Position numbers and translations under genes: made by a program
Part shown: piece after piece, positions 15,628 through 24,917 of the stretch
Position numbering within the stretch: position 1 is the first letter of the stretch
Layout: each line of letters begins with the position of its first letter
Notes under the pieces: model-generated
The model's database searches: none
What the model saw: the letters and a program-made list of their open reading frames with translations, nothing else
Told to the model about the DNA's origin: nothing
NCBI GenBank assembly: GCA_001462225.1
Contig: LIUH01000139.1
Span: forward strand, 1 to 41,659
DNA length: 41,659 bases
Source: Fibrobacteria bacterium GUT31
Lineage (GTDB): Bacteria; Fibrobacterota; Fibrobacteria; Fibrobacterales; Fibrobacteraceae
Direction of reading: 5' to 3'

Positions 15628-17193
15628 ATGCAAAAAATAATTGCTATACTCGCTGTTATATTGCTTACCGCCCTATGCTTTGCGCAGGATAGGGGTTCCG
15701 GAGTTTTGTCTGTGGAAGGCCCTGAATCAGCCGGGGTGTGGCTCAACGGGCAGGCCGTGGGGGTCACGCCGTTTATAATGGAAATTCCCGCCGGCTGGGC
15801 AGTTTATTCCATACGCTCACCGGGTTATTGGACTGAAGTTTTTATCGCAAACATTGAGCAAGGCACCGAACTTAAACACGAGGTGCAATTGAAAAAATTC
15901 GGGAAGCCGATGAGCGAAATACCCGACGTGTCGCATATAAATGATTTGAGAACTTTGGAAAACTTATACGACAGCCTCTATAACCAAAAATCTGTGGCAA
16001 CGCCGGATTCCGTTTGCATTGCTATTTTCGTAGCGGATTATCCCCTTCCGGTTTCTGCGCCTGATTCGCTAAGTGAAACTTCCGCCGAATACCGTTATTA
16101 TTATGATATGTACACATATGAAAGAGAGCTGTCTTTTAACGAATGGTATGCTAGTTGCTCCGGCCCTGCCGAGCAAAATTTGAATGGAATTTTAGGGCGC
16201 ATAAACCAACTTGGAGCAAATCAAGTCCACGGTTTTGTTCCCGTTTCCGGTGGAAAATTCGAGTCTGCCTCGGCTTCAAACGGCTTGAAAGGCTATTTGG
16301 AACTGAATTTACGCTCACCGGACGGGCGTGCGGATGTTGCTTGGAAAGGTGTTTGGGAAAATGACTTTTTAACGGGCGATGCTCTGGTAAAAGCCTTAAC
16401 CGCCGGCGCCCCTGCAGCAATGGCTTTTTTAACCGTTCAAAACCAGACCGTATGGATTCCCGTTGAAGGCGGTTATTCAAGGCATTTTTACAAATATTAC
16501 GATTTGAATATATCTTGGAACGGCTTGCTGATTCCGATGAAAGGCAGCTTTTTTTTGCCGGAATGGCTGGCAGACGTAGTAGCACCTAAAGATTCCTTGG
16601 AACCGCAACTGCTCGCGGAAAAAGAGGCTCCCAAAAAACCATTGTTGGCGAAAATACCGGGCGGCAATTTTCAATACAAGGGCAAATACACGCAAATAAG
16701 GCCTTTTGCCATGAATATAAGCGCAATAGATCAGGGTTTGTACAAAGAGAACTGCGGAAAAAAGGATTTTGGCAAATACAAAGGCGATTCATTGCCGGCT
16801 CACAGCATTAGCTGGAGGGAAGCGAACAGTTGCTGCATTGCTATGGGTGGCGAGCTTCCGACAGAAGCGGAGTGGGAATATGCTGCAAGGGCAGGCTCTC
16901 CGGGTAAATATATATGGCCAAGTAATGCAAATCCAAAAGATTACGCCGAATTTGACGGCAAAACCCCCGTTGCCGTAGCCAATAAAAGACCAAATGGCTG
17001 GGGTCTTTACGATATGTTCGGCAATGTTGCCGAATGGGTTAAAGACGATGGCTTTTGGTTTGGGAAATACAAATACTTAAAAGGCGGGAGCTGGAAATCC
17101 GACAAAGATGACTTGGAAGTTGAAAACCGCGTAGAAGAAGACGCACGCTATTGGGGAACGCACACCGGGTTTAGGTGCGTGTTTAAGAATTAA
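15628..17193 (+). CDS. Secreted protein with PEGA domain and inactive FGE-sulfatase-like domain
   Basis: The protein has 521 residues. A signal peptide (MQKIIAILAVILLTALCFAQ) is followed by a PEGA domain (about 25-95; SVEGPESAGVWLNGQAVGVTP). A middle region of about 250 residues is unrecognised. The C-terminal 170 residues form a formylglycine-generating-enzyme-like (SUMF1) domain with LPTEAEWEYAARAG, GLYDMFGNVAEWV and KGGSW. The copper-binding Cys pair that follows GGSW in true FGE is absent, so it is unlikely to be an oxidase. The same C-type-lectin-like fold underlies the FISUMP domains in this window. It ends just before a long inverted repeat and is convergent with nspC. A surface binding or scaffold role is likely but unproven. 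Confidence 0.85.
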   Translation: MQKIIAILAVILLTALCFAQDRGSGVLSVEGPESAGVWLNGQAVGVTPFIMEIPAGWAVYSIRSPGYWTEVFIANIEQGTELKHEVQLKKFGKPMSEIPDVSHINDLRTLENLYDSLYNQKSVATPDSVCIAIFVADYPLPVSAPDSLSETSAEYRYYYDMYTYERELSFNEWYASCSGPAEQNLNGILGRINQLGANQVHGFVPVSGGKFESASASNGLKGYLELNLRSPDGRADVAWKGVWENDFLTGDALVKALTAGAPAAMAFLTVQNQTVWIPVEGGYSRHFYKYYDLNISWNGLLIPMKGSFFLPEWLADVVAPKDSLEPQLLAEKEAPKKPLLAKIPGGNFQYKGKYTQIRPFAMNISAIDQGLYKENCGKKDFGKYKGDSLPAHSISWREANSCCIAMGGELPTEAEWEYAARAGSPGKYIWPSNANPKDYAEFDGKTPVAVANKRPNGWGLYDMFGNVAEWVKDDGFWFGKYKYLKGGSWKSDKDDLEVENRVEEDARYWGTHTGFRCVFKN

Positions 17194-17199
17194 ATAAAG

Positions 17200-17349
17200 T
17201 AAACGCTGATTTAAGGGTTCAGGGTATGGGGTATAGGGTATGGACGATGCAAAAAGGCATGAATTTAAGCAAATCTAAGCGTTTTTTGGACAAAATTCCC
17301 TATACCCCAAACCCTATACCCCATACCCAAGCGAGTTAATCAGCGTTTA
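17200..17349. repeat. Long interrupted inverted repeat between convergent genes
   Basis: Outer arms TAAACGCTGATT (17200-17211) and AATCAGCGTTTA (17338-17349) are perfectly complementary. Inside them GGGTATGGGGTATAGGG (17222-17238) pairs perfectly with 17312-17328. The G-rich arm is itself a run of GGGTATR heptads, and the right arm carries an extra CCCTATACCCC copy at 17298. The element fills the gap between the FGE-like gene and nspC and could end transcription from both sides, though no T-run follows. Confidence 0.75.
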
Positions 17350-17354
17350 TTTTC

Positions 17355-18482
17355 TTAACTGAGCTTGTCCCTGAAGCTGTCATAGGTGAATTCTTTTAAA
17401 AGATTAAATTTACCGTCTTTCCAAATCCCTATTGACGGGTGCTTAACCCCGTTGAAGAAAGTTGTTTTCACCATTGTATAGTGAATCATATCCAAAAAAA
17501 TTATCCTGGAACCCACTTTCAAAGGCTCATCGAAGGAATAATCTCCGGCAACATCACCGGCCAAACAGGAATTGCCGGCTAAACGATAAGCATGTTTTTT
17601 TATTCCGAGCATTGCACTGCCGGTAACCATAGGGCGGTAAGGCATCTCCAAGCAATCCGGCATATGAGCCGATACGGATATATCTAAAACAGCTATGTCT
17701 ATTTCGTTATGCACAATATCCAAAACGCTTGATACAAGTTCACCGGTTTGCCAACCAACGGCTTCTCCGGGTTCCAAAATAATTTCAACTCCCGGATATT
17801 TTCTGTGAAATCTATTCAAAATATCTATAAGTTTTTGAACTTTATAATCCATTCTTGTTATGTGATGGCCGCCGCCGAAATTCATCCATTTCATTTTGGG
17901 AATCCATTCTCCGAAATTCGCCTCCACCTTTTCCAGCACGGCTTCCAAAGCATCCGCATCCTGTTCGCAAAGTGCATGGAAATGCAAGCCTTCAATGCCG
18001 TCCAAAAGTTCCGGCTTGAATTCCTTTCTTGTAACTCCAAGGCGGCTGTAGCGGCCCGCCGGATTGTACAAATCCACGTCAACGGTTGAAAATTCCGGAT
18101 TTATTCTTATTCCCGCACTCACTTTTCTTTTCAAAGTCTCTTTTTTAAATAACTGCCACTGCGAAAAACTGTTAAAAGTTATGTGGGTGCAGTGGCTTAA
18201 AATCTGTTCAATTTCATCTGCTCTGTATGCCGGGGCGCATACATGCACCTCCTTTCCCATTTTCTGGCCGGCGAGCAAGACCTCGTTCAAGCTGCTAGCG
18301 GTGGCTCCGGACAAATACTGCGAAACCAGCGGAAATGCTTTCCAAAAGCTAAAAGCCTTTAACGCACATATAACTTTAGCACTCCCCTCTTTTTGCACCT
18401 TGTTCAAAATCTCCAAATTATAAACAAGCCTGCTCTCTTCAAGCACATAACAAGGCGAAGGAACAAAAGAATAATTTATCAA
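17355..18482 (-). CDS. nspC: Carboxynorspermidine decarboxylase
   Basis: The protein has 375 residues, normal for the family. This PLP-dependent enzyme (alanine racemase/ornithine decarboxylase fold III) decarboxylates carboxynorspermidine or carboxyspermidine in the polyamine pathway that starts from aspartate semialdehyde. Seen here are the PLP-binding lysine in ICALKAFSFW (near 43), HFHALCEQ, NFGGGHHIT, LEPGEAVGW, and the second active-site segment AGNSCLAGDVAGDY with the catalytic Cys. The start is TTG at 18482, overlapping the TGA of the upstream kinase gene, and the N-terminus YSFVPSPCYVLEE matches family members, so no upstream extension is needed. The usual partner, carboxynorspermidine dehydrogenase, is not in the window. 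Confidence 0.92.
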   Translation of the reverse strand: MINYSFVPSPCYVLEESRLVYNLEILNKVQKEGSAKVICALKAFSFWKAFPLVSQYLSGATASSLNEVLLAGQKMGKEVHVCAPAYRADEIEQILSHCTHITFNSFSQWQLFKKETLKRKVSAGIRINPEFSTVDVDLYNPAGRYSRLGVTRKEFKPELLDGIEGLHFHALCEQDADALEAVLEKVEANFGEWIPKMKWMNFGGGHHITRMDYKVQKLIDILNRFHRKYPGVEIILEPGEAVGWQTGELVSSVLDIVHNEIDIAVLDISVSAHMPDCLEMPYRPMVTGSAMLGIKKHAYRLAGNSCLAGDVAGDYSFDEPLKVGSRIIFLDMIHYTMVKTTFFNGVKHPSIGIWKDGKFNLLKEFTYDSFRDKLS

Positions 18483-19192
18483 TTATTCCAACTCAGATAA
18501 GTGTTCTGCATAATGGGTTCATCTACGGCTTTTCTTATAGAGCTTATAATAGAAGATACAGGCGAAGATCCATGCACAAAATCTACATTGTTCACGTCTA
18601 TTATCAAAACCGGGCTTGCCTTGTAATGGAAAAAATAGCGGTCGTATAAAACAGTTAGTTTATTCAGATAATCTTTGGTTATGCCTTTATCGCCATCGCT
18701 GTCTTTTAGCTTTAACTGTTCTGTTTGCCTGAGCCTGCTTTGGACTCTGCGGTAGAGGGTTTCTTCGCCGGCTCTTAAATAAACGACGAAATTCGGATTG
18801 ATAATTTTTTTTGAAGATTCCAAAAGAATATCGCGCATTTTTTGGTAGAGTCTCCATTCCTGCTCGTCTTCTATGGTTAATTCCGCAAAGATATCGTTTT
18901 TCTCAAATATAAAGTCAGATACATAAAGTTTGCTTTCCGCGAACATATCCGGCTGTCTAAGGCTTTTCTGCAAAGCTTCAAACTGCTTGTAACGAGAGAG
19001 CATAAAGGCTATTTGCGTTTGAAAGGCGTATTTTTTTTTGTCGTCGTAAAATCTCTCCAAAAACGGATTCGGCTCAAGTTCCTCTCTGAAAGAATGCAGA
19101 ACTTGCTTACCGTATTCCTTTTCAAGAGCATCTATTAGCGCAGACTTCCCAACGCCTATGGGACCTTCTATTGCGATGAAAGCGGAATTCAT
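18479..19192 (-). CDS. Deoxynucleoside kinase (dGK/dAK type)
   Basis: The protein has 237 residues. The P-loop GPIGVGKS near residue 10 and the REELEPNPFLERFYDD segment place it in the deoxyadenosine/deoxyguanosine kinase family, which phosphorylates deoxynucleosides for salvage. YVSDFIFEKN and a lid region with Arg residues (RRVQSRLRQTEQ) agree. The last 35 residues after VNNVDF are less conserved. It overlaps nspC by 4 bp, so the two share an mRNA although their roles differ. A TTTTCTACATT box 10 bp upstream may serve as its promoter. Confidence 0.88.
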   Translation of the reverse strand: MNSAFIAIEGPIGVGKSALIDALEKEYGKQVLHSFREELEPNPFLERFYDDKKKYAFQTQIAFMLSRYKQFEALQKSLRQPDMFAESKLYVSDFIFEKNDIFAELTIEDEQEWRLYQKMRDILLESSKKIINPNFVVYLRAGEETLYRRVQSRLRQTEQLKLKDSDGDKGITKDYLNKLTVLYDRYFFHYKASPVLIIDVNNVDFVHGSSPVSSIISSIRKAVDEPIMQNTYLSWNN

Positions 19193-19202
19193 ATTCAGCG
19201 GT

Positions 19203-19213
19203 AATGTAGAAAA
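19203..19213 (-). promoter_or_regulatory. Candidate -10 box for the deoxynucleoside kinase operon
   Basis: On the minus strand TTTTCTACATT lies 10 bp before the ATG at 19192, with no Shine-Dalgarno. It is identical to the box before the rhomboid gene. It also lies in the leader of the divergent leuA gene. Confidence 0.45.
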
Positions 19214-19224
19214 AACAGGTCTTT

Positions 19225-20781
19225 ATGAAACTTTCTAAATTCCCATTTGGAGATGTTATGGTCAGAAAGCCTTTTTTTTACGATATTACTCTGCGCGATG
19301 CCAATCAGGCCCTTGTTAACCCATGGAATAAAGAGCAAAAAGAGGTTGTGTTTAAGCAGCTTTTGAAGCTGGGGGTGCAAGGTGTGGAAGTCGGCTTTCC
19401 CATAGCCTCCGAAATGGATTTTGAATCTTGCGAAAATTTAGCTGCGCTTGCCGCTCAACTAGGTTCAAATGTCGTTATATCCGCACTTGCAAGGGCAAAA
19501 ACAACGGATATTCAAAAAGCATGGGATGCGGTCAAGGAAGCTCCCAAACCTCGCATACATGTGTTTTTAGCCATGAGCCCGCTCAGTATGGAACATGTTT
19601 TGCAAATGGAACCCGCAGCAGTTAGAAAGCAAGCGGTAGAGGCTGTTGCTTTTGCAAAATCACTGGTAGGCGAAAAAGGCGATGTTGAATTTAGCCCAGA
19701 GCACTTTGGCGACTCTGTTGAGAATTTTGATTTTGTTCTGGAATCACTTAAACAAATTGTAGAAGCCGGAGCCACCACCATCAACTTGCCGAATACCGTG
19801 GAACGCTATCGCCCCATGATTTATGTAGATATGGTTCGTAAGGTTGCAGATGCCCTGCCTAAAAATATCACCATATCCGTTCATTGCCACAATGACTTGG
19901 GAATGGCAACGGCAGCCACCGTTGAGAGCTACTTTGCAGGCGCGACGCAAATGGAATGCGCATTGAACGGCCTTGGCGAACGCTCCGGAAACACAAATAT
20001 GTTTGAAGTTGCCGTTGCGCTTCACAACTGCGGCGTTGAAATGGATATGAACTTAGGCGAAATCTATGAAACGGCTATTTTAACAAGCAAATGGGCAAAT
20101 GTACCCATTTACGCAAAAGCTCCGCTCATAGGCATAGAAGCCGTTGCGCACAGGAGCGGCATTCACCAAGACGGCGCATCAAAAACAAAGAACTTGAAAA
20201 AAGGCGCTTACCGCCCAATAGATTACTCACTCATAGGCAGGCAAGAAAACGATGTTTTATCTTTCACAAGCCAAAGCGGAAAAACCGCAGTGTACGAAAT
20301 TTTGAACCACAATGGGTACCCCGTTGATTTGGATGAGGCTGCAGAACTGCAACCGGTGCTTAAAGAGATTAGCGAGCATGAAGGCGAACTTTCGGACTCA
20401 CGCATTTTAGAGGTATTCAAGGAAAAATATTGCAACCTGAACGGCAGAGTGATTTTCCACACCATAGATGTTATACCGGGAGAAAACCGTTTTGTATTCA
20501 AATTCCACAAAGACGGGGTTGCTCACGAAGAATCCATATCCGCAGAAGGGCCAATAGAGGCGGCACTCCTGCTTTCCCGCAAAATGGGTTTGCCCGTAGA
20601 GCTAAACAGCTATAGACAAAGCGTAGTAAGCAATGCGGATAAATTATGGGCAGGCAGGGCACTATCCGAAATTTCTCTCTCCGCAAACGGAAAAACCGTT
20701 ATGGGCAGAGGAGTTTCCAGCGATACCCTTGTTGCGAATATGCGAGCGGTATTCGGAGGAATAAACAAACTATATAGGTAA
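19225..20781 (+). CDS. leuA: 2-isopropylmalate synthase
   Basis: The protein is about 518 residues. It joins acetyl-CoA and 2-oxoisovalerate in the first step of leucine synthesis. The catalytic barrel has TLRDANQALVNPW (the RDGNQALI form typical of the second LeuA class), VEVGFP, the metal-binding SVHCHNDLGMAT and ALNGLGERSGNT. The C-terminal 120 residues resemble the LeuA regulatory domain, so leucine feedback is likely. Related homocitrate and citramalate synthases share these motifs and cannot be fully excluded. Start: ATG 19225 is the long choice; ATG 19258, 6 bp after GGAG, is an equally good or better start and would remove 11 residues. Other leu genes are not nearby. Confidence 0.85.
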   Translation: MKLSKFPFGDVMVRKPFFYDITLRDANQALVNPWNKEQKEVVFKQLLKLGVQGVEVGFPIASEMDFESCENLAALAAQLGSNVVISALARAKTTDIQKAWDAVKEAPKPRIHVFLAMSPLSMEHVLQMEPAAVRKQAVEAVAFAKSLVGEKGDVEFSPEHFGDSVENFDFVLESLKQIVEAGATTINLPNTVERYRPMIYVDMVRKVADALPKNITISVHCHNDLGMATAATVESYFAGATQMECALNGLGERSGNTNMFEVAVALHNCGVEMDMNLGEIYETAILTSKWANVPIYAKAPLIGIEAVAHRSGIHQDGASKTKNLKKGAYRPIDYSLIGRQENDVLSFTSQSGKTAVYEILNHNGYPVDLDEAAELQPVLKEISEHEGELSDSRILEVFKEKYCNLNGRVIFHTIDVIPGENRFVFKFHKDGVAHEESISAEGPIEAALLLSRKMGLPVELNSYRQSVVSNADKLWAGRALSEISLSANGKTVMGRGVSSDTLVANMRAVFGGINKLYR

Positions 20782-20785
20782 TAAA

Positions 20786-22882
20786 ATGTTTAAAAATTTT
20801 AAGATACGAACAAAAGTGGTTCTCATTGTGCTGATAGCGGCGGCAGTTTCGCTAGTCATTAATGCAGTGCGTACTTATATCCAAATGGACAGCATATTCA
20901 CACAATCGCTCCATACCGGCGTTAATTTGGGGTTAAAAACTTCAAATGAAATAAATACAGCCATGATAGAGCAGGCAAAAAAGAACCTGCAAAGCATAGC
21001 TAACTTGGAAGCAGGAGAGGTTAATGAGAAATTTATGCAAACTAAAAGAAGGCTTGCCGTAGTATCGGATTTTTTAGAGCAGGCTTACAGACAAAATACT
21101 CCTTTAAAAAACAGCATACCGCAAAGAGCGAAAAATAAGTTATCGGAAAATGAATTTTTGCTTAACGATACTGTTTTTACAAAGTACGAACTGGCTCCCG
21201 GAGTTGTAATGAATGAAAATATCAGGCGCAATTTGTTAAAAATTTCCGATATTGACCTCTTGCTTCACTCCCTGATGAGAAACAATAAACTTTTTGACAA
21301 TATTTACATAGCGACGGAGAATGGAATTTTATACTCAATTTCAAAGTATAAAACCATTCCCGAGTTCGATCCGTATCAAAAAGAATGGTACAAAAAAGGA
21401 ATTAAAGCAAACGGCGAACTTATATGGATAGATACCCATATAGATATACAAGGCGTTATTGTGGTAGCCTGCGCTAAGGCGTTTTATAATCAGAACGGGC
21501 AAATAGCAGGAGTGATCGGCATTAATATTAAGCATTCGGACTTGATAGAGCATATATTAAACAAAGATTCGGTAAGCGGCAATTTTAATTTTTTATTGGA
21601 CAAAAAAGGCACCTACGTGGGCGGAAATTCAATATTAAATGCAAACGAAGTGTGGTACGAGGCTTTGCGCGATGCATCTATGGGTAAATATCAGAGCAAA
21701 ATCGTAGCGGTGGATTCCAAAGATTATTACCTGTTTTTTTCGGAAATAGAAGACAACGGCTGGTCGCTCGGGCTGATGGCGCCGGCTAAGAACGTGTCTT
21801 TGCCTATTGAAGAAACTAAAATTAAAATAGCGGCGCAAATAGAAGAAGCAAAGCAAAGCGATAGAACTATTTTCTTTGAAACCTTGCAGAATTTTTCCAT
21901 AATATTTATATTCACCGCAATTTTATCGATAGCCATAGCCATAATACTCAGCAGCAGCATAACCCAACCTCTTAAAAAACTCATGCGGCAAGTCAATAAC
22001 ATAGGTAAAATAAATTCTCCCAAAATCGAACTCAACGGCAAAGATGAATTTACCGAACTCAGCGTAGCTTTCAATAAAATGTCCGATAAGCTGGTAAACT
22101 ATATTAAAGAACTGGAATATGTAAACGTCCAAACCGAACACATGAACAATGAACTGGAAATAGCCTACCGCATACAAAACGGATTATTGCCCAGCCTAAA
22201 TACGAATTTTTACAACACAAAAGCGATAGATTTCTATGCCAAAATGGTTCCGGCTAAAGAAATAGGCGGAGATTTTTACGATTTCTTTTACATCGATTCA
22301 AACAAGAATAAAATGTGTTTCCTGATAGCGGATGTGAGCGGCAAGGGAATACCGGCAGCCATTTATATGGCACAAGCAAAGGTACTGGTAAAAACCAGTA
22401 TTTTGCAAACAAAGAATTTACCCGGCGCCATGAAAAACGTAAATTCTATTTTAAGCGAAAACAATGAAGCCTGCATGTTTGTGACATTGCTTGCACTCAT
22501 TATAGATTTGAAAACCAAAAAATGTACTATAGTGAATTGCGGGCATAATAATCCCCTTATTTCCGTTAACGGAAAGCCTTATGAGATTTTAAAAATGAAA
22601 AAAACCATGGCAATAGGCATAAATGATAAAAACGAATACGAAGAACAAACGCTGCAGCTCGGAACAAACGACAAACTTTACCTCTATACGGATGGAGCGA
22701 TAGAAGCCATGAACAATAAAGCCGAATTTTTCGGGAATAATAGACTTATCGAATATGCTAACAACAACATTAACGCCAAACCTAAAGACTTGGACAATGC
22801 GATAAGAGCCGGCATAGCAAATTTCACTTCCGGAATGCCGCAGTCAGACGATACCACAACCCTTGCTATTCACGTTTTATAA
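20786..22882 (+). CDS. Membrane PP2C (SpoIIE/RsbU-type) phosphatase with sensor and HAMP domains
   Basis: The protein has 698 residues. One helix near residue 12-30 and another near 370-393 bracket an extracytoplasmic sensor region that looks like a Cache domain (EWYKKGIKANGELIWID, VIGINIKHSDL). A HAMP domain (about 395-445) and a coiled linker follow. The C-terminal 220 residues are a SpoIIE phosphatase with EIGGDFYDFF, IADVSGKGIPAA, GHNNPL, YTDGAIEA and SDDTTTLA, which include the metal-binding aspartates. Such proteins dephosphorylate anti-anti-sigma factors in partner-switching pathways. No STAS or anti-sigma gene lies nearby, so the target is elsewhere. It starts 4 bp after leuA. Confidence 0.9.
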   Translation: MFKNFKIRTKVVLIVLIAAAVSLVINAVRTYIQMDSIFTQSLHTGVNLGLKTSNEINTAMIEQAKKNLQSIANLEAGEVNEKFMQTKRRLAVVSDFLEQAYRQNTPLKNSIPQRAKNKLSENEFLLNDTVFTKYELAPGVVMNENIRRNLLKISDIDLLLHSLMRNNKLFDNIYIATENGILYSISKYKTIPEFDPYQKEWYKKGIKANGELIWIDTHIDIQGVIVVACAKAFYNQNGQIAGVIGINIKHSDLIEHILNKDSVSGNFNFLLDKKGTYVGGNSILNANEVWYEALRDASMGKYQSKIVAVDSKDYYLFFSEIEDNGWSLGLMAPAKNVSLPIEETKIKIAAQIEEAKQSDRTIFFETLQNFSIIFIFTAILSIAIAIILSSSITQPLKKLMRQVNNIGKINSPKIELNGKDEFTELSVAFNKMSDKLVNYIKELEYVNVQTEHMNNELEIAYRIQNGLLPSLNTNFYNTKAIDFYAKMVPAKEIGGDFYDFFYIDSNKNKMCFLIADVSGKGIPAAIYMAQAKVLVKTSILQTKNLPGAMKNVNSILSENNEACMFVTLLALIIDLKTKKCTIVNCGHNNPLISVNGKPYEILKMKKTMAIGINDKNEYEEQTLQLGTNDKLYLYTDGAIEAMNNKAEFFGNNRLIEYANNNINAKPKDLDNAIRAGIANFTSGMPQSDDTTTLAIHVL

Positions 22883-22913
22883 GGAGCAAACAGCAGTTTT
22901 TTACGGAGATAGA

Positions 22914-23306
22914 ATGAATAAGAATATTTTGAGAAAAATTCCCGCCATACTGATCATGATTGCAATTTTCGGACTTTCTGCCTTGCCGGCCAACCAGTTG
23001 CCCGGAGCTTTTGATTTTAACGATAAGATAAAGCATATTATAGCTTATTTTGTTTTGGGAATATCGCTTTGTTTATGGATTCCCGGTAATAAATGGAATG
23101 CCAAACCCGTTATTTGGGGTGCGCTTGTCGTTCTTATATGCGCTATTTTTGGAATCAGCGATGAATTTCACCAGTCTTTTGTTCCGGGACGCAGCGGAAA
23201 TGATTTGGGAGATTTAACAGCGGATTTCGTAGGCGGGTTAGCCGCGCCGTTTCTATATTTTTTGGTGCTTAAGGCAGTAATTTTCGGGCGTGCGCCAAAA
23301 CCGTAG
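22914..23306 (+). CDS. VanZ-like membrane protein
   Basis: The protein has 130 residues. The ATG at 22914 is preferred over the frame opening at 22863, which overlaps the phosphatase gene, because ACGGAG stands 5 bp before it. Four hydrophobic helices and the motif DKIKHIIAYFVLG...ISDEFHQSFVPGRSGNDLGDLTAD are typical of the VanZ-like family, known from teicoplanin resistance clusters but common in bacteria without that role. Function here is unknown. The last 38 bp overlap the end of the convergent recN gene. Confidence 0.88.
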   Translation: MNKNILRKIPAILIMIAIFGLSALPANQLPGAFDFNDKIKHIIAYFVLGISLCLWIPGNKWNAKPVIWGALVVLICAIFGISDEFHQSFVPGRSGNDLGDLTADFVGGLAAPFLYFLVLKAVIFGRAPKP

Positions 23307-24915
23307 GTGATTTTTCGTCTCCCAGCATCCTCGCTATTTCGGAAATGCGCTCATCTTTGCCGAGTTGTTCGACTATTGTGTATGTGCGATTTTCATCTTC
23401 TATTTTCCTGACGCAAAACTGCCCGTTTGCAAGTGCTGCAACCTGATGCAAATGCGTAATTGTGAGCACCTGATGATATTTGCCGAGTTCCAGCAGGCAC
23501 TCCCCCACTTTGTTGGCAACCTCACCGCTTATGCCGCTATCAACCTCGTCAAAAACCAAAATGGGAATTTTATCCCTCTCCGCCATTGTACGCTTAAACG
23601 AAAGCAAAACTCTGGAAAGCTCGCCGCCGCTCGCCGATTGTCTCAGAGGTTTTTCACCCTCGCCTTTGTTCGGAGCTATCCAAAATTCCCCTTGCTCGGC
23701 TCCGTTTGCGCTCAAGTTCTCCAAAGCTGCCCAGCGAGTGGAAAACACCGCTGTCGGCATTGAAAGGGCGTGTAGCCTGTTCTCCACTTCAGCATCCAGC
23801 TTTTTTGCTCCAACACGCCTCTTTTTAGAGAGTTCCGTGCATATTTTTTCCAGAGCAGATTTAGACTTGTCTGCGGATTTTTGCAATTCCTTTATGTCCG
23901 AATCCGAATTTTCCAGAGATTCCAATTCGCATTTTCTCTTTTCTCTGAGTTCAATTAGGGAGTTCAAATCCGCTTTGTATTTGCGTTTTAATTTTTGTAT
24001 AAGAGCTATGCGGGCATTCGCTTTTTCTATTTGCTCCGGACTGTAAAACTCCTCTTTGCCGAGTTTTTTTAATTCCAAAATCAAACCGTTAAAATAATTT
24101 TCTGCGCTTGCCGCAGATTCGCTTTTGGGCGCATCGTTGCATTTGCCTTCCAGTTTTTGCAACTTAGAAACAAGCTCGCCCAAGAGATGTGAAATTCCGG
24201 CTTCACCCAGCAAAAGCTCCAAACACTCGTTTGCCATTCTCCGCTTGAACTCGCCACCGGCAGATTCTTGAACAATACGCTCGCATTCCTCTTCTTCATT
24301 CGGATGCAAATTGGCATTTTTAAGCTCGTTTAATTGAAATTCCAAAAATTCCTTTTGCTGTGCAATTGATTGTGCATTTTGCTTGTGCTCTTCTATTTTT
24401 TTATTTATTGCGCTCCATTCTTCGAAAAGTTCTCTGCATTTTTGCAAAAGTTCCTCGTTTCCGCAATAAGCGTCTATGAGTTTTTGCTGTGCTTTAACAT
24501 CCTTCAAAAGGATTTGTTCGCTCTGGCCGTGCAGTTGCACGAGCATTTCGCCTATTTCCTGCAAATCGCTTTGGCTTGCCATTACGCCGTTTATGCGGGC
24601 TTTGCTTTTTCCGTTCACAAAAATTTCCCGTTGAATTTCAAGTTCCAAGTTTTCAAAATCAATTTCTCTGGCTTCCAAAAAATCCCGAACATCCGGCAAA
24701 TCCTTAATTTCAAAAAGTCCTTTTAAAACAGCACTCTCCTCGCCGTTGCGAACCTGGCCGCCGGTAGCCTTTGCGCCGCATAAAAGTTTAAGCGCATTTA
24801 AAAACACGGATTTTCCCGCGCCGGTTTCGCCTGTGATGGCCCAAAAACCCTCGGAAAACGAAATTTCCGCATTTGCTATGAGTGCTAAATTTTTAATGGA
24901 AATATGTTTTAGCAT
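23269..24915 (-). CDS. recN: DNA repair protein RecN
   Basis: The protein has 548 residues, a normal length. It is an SMC-like ATPase that acts early in double-strand break repair. Walker A is GETGAGKSVFLNALKLL (about 29-45). A long coiled-coil middle region (about 150-370) follows, with a central hinge-like part. The ABC-type signature is SASGGELSRVLLSFK and Walker B ILVFDEVDSGISG near 465. The start lies 2 bp after the stop of the lipoprotein gene, so it is co-transcribed with it. No LexA-type box can be identified by eye. Confidence 0.95.
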   Translation of the reverse strand: MLKHISIKNLALIANAEISFSEGFWAITGETGAGKSVFLNALKLLCGAKATGGQVRNGEESAVLKGLFEIKDLPDVRDFLEAREIDFENLELEIQREIFVNGKSKARINGVMASQSDLQEIGEMLVQLHGQSEQILLKDVKAQQKLIDAYCGNEELLQKCRELFEEWSAINKKIEEHKQNAQSIAQQKEFLEFQLNELKNANLHPNEEEECERIVQESAGGEFKRRMANECLELLLGEAGISHLLGELVSKLQKLEGKCNDAPKSESAASAENYFNGLILELKKLGKEEFYSPEQIEKANARIALIQKLKRKYKADLNSLIELREKRKCELESLENSDSDIKELQKSADKSKSALEKICTELSKKRRVGAKKLDAEVENRLHALSMPTAVFSTRWAALENLSANGAEQGEFWIAPNKGEGEKPLRQSASGGELSRVLLSFKRTMAERDKIPILVFDEVDSGISGEVANKVGECLLELGKYHQVLTITHLHQVAALANGQFCVRKIEDENRTYTIVEQLGKDERISEIARMLGDEKSPTVLAHARKLLP

Positions 24916-24917
24916 AG

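Noticed and set aside
22863-22913. Upstream start for the VanZ-like protein
   Set aside because: It would overlap the phosphatase gene by 20 bp and lacks a ribosome site, whereas ATG 22914 has GGAG at good distance.
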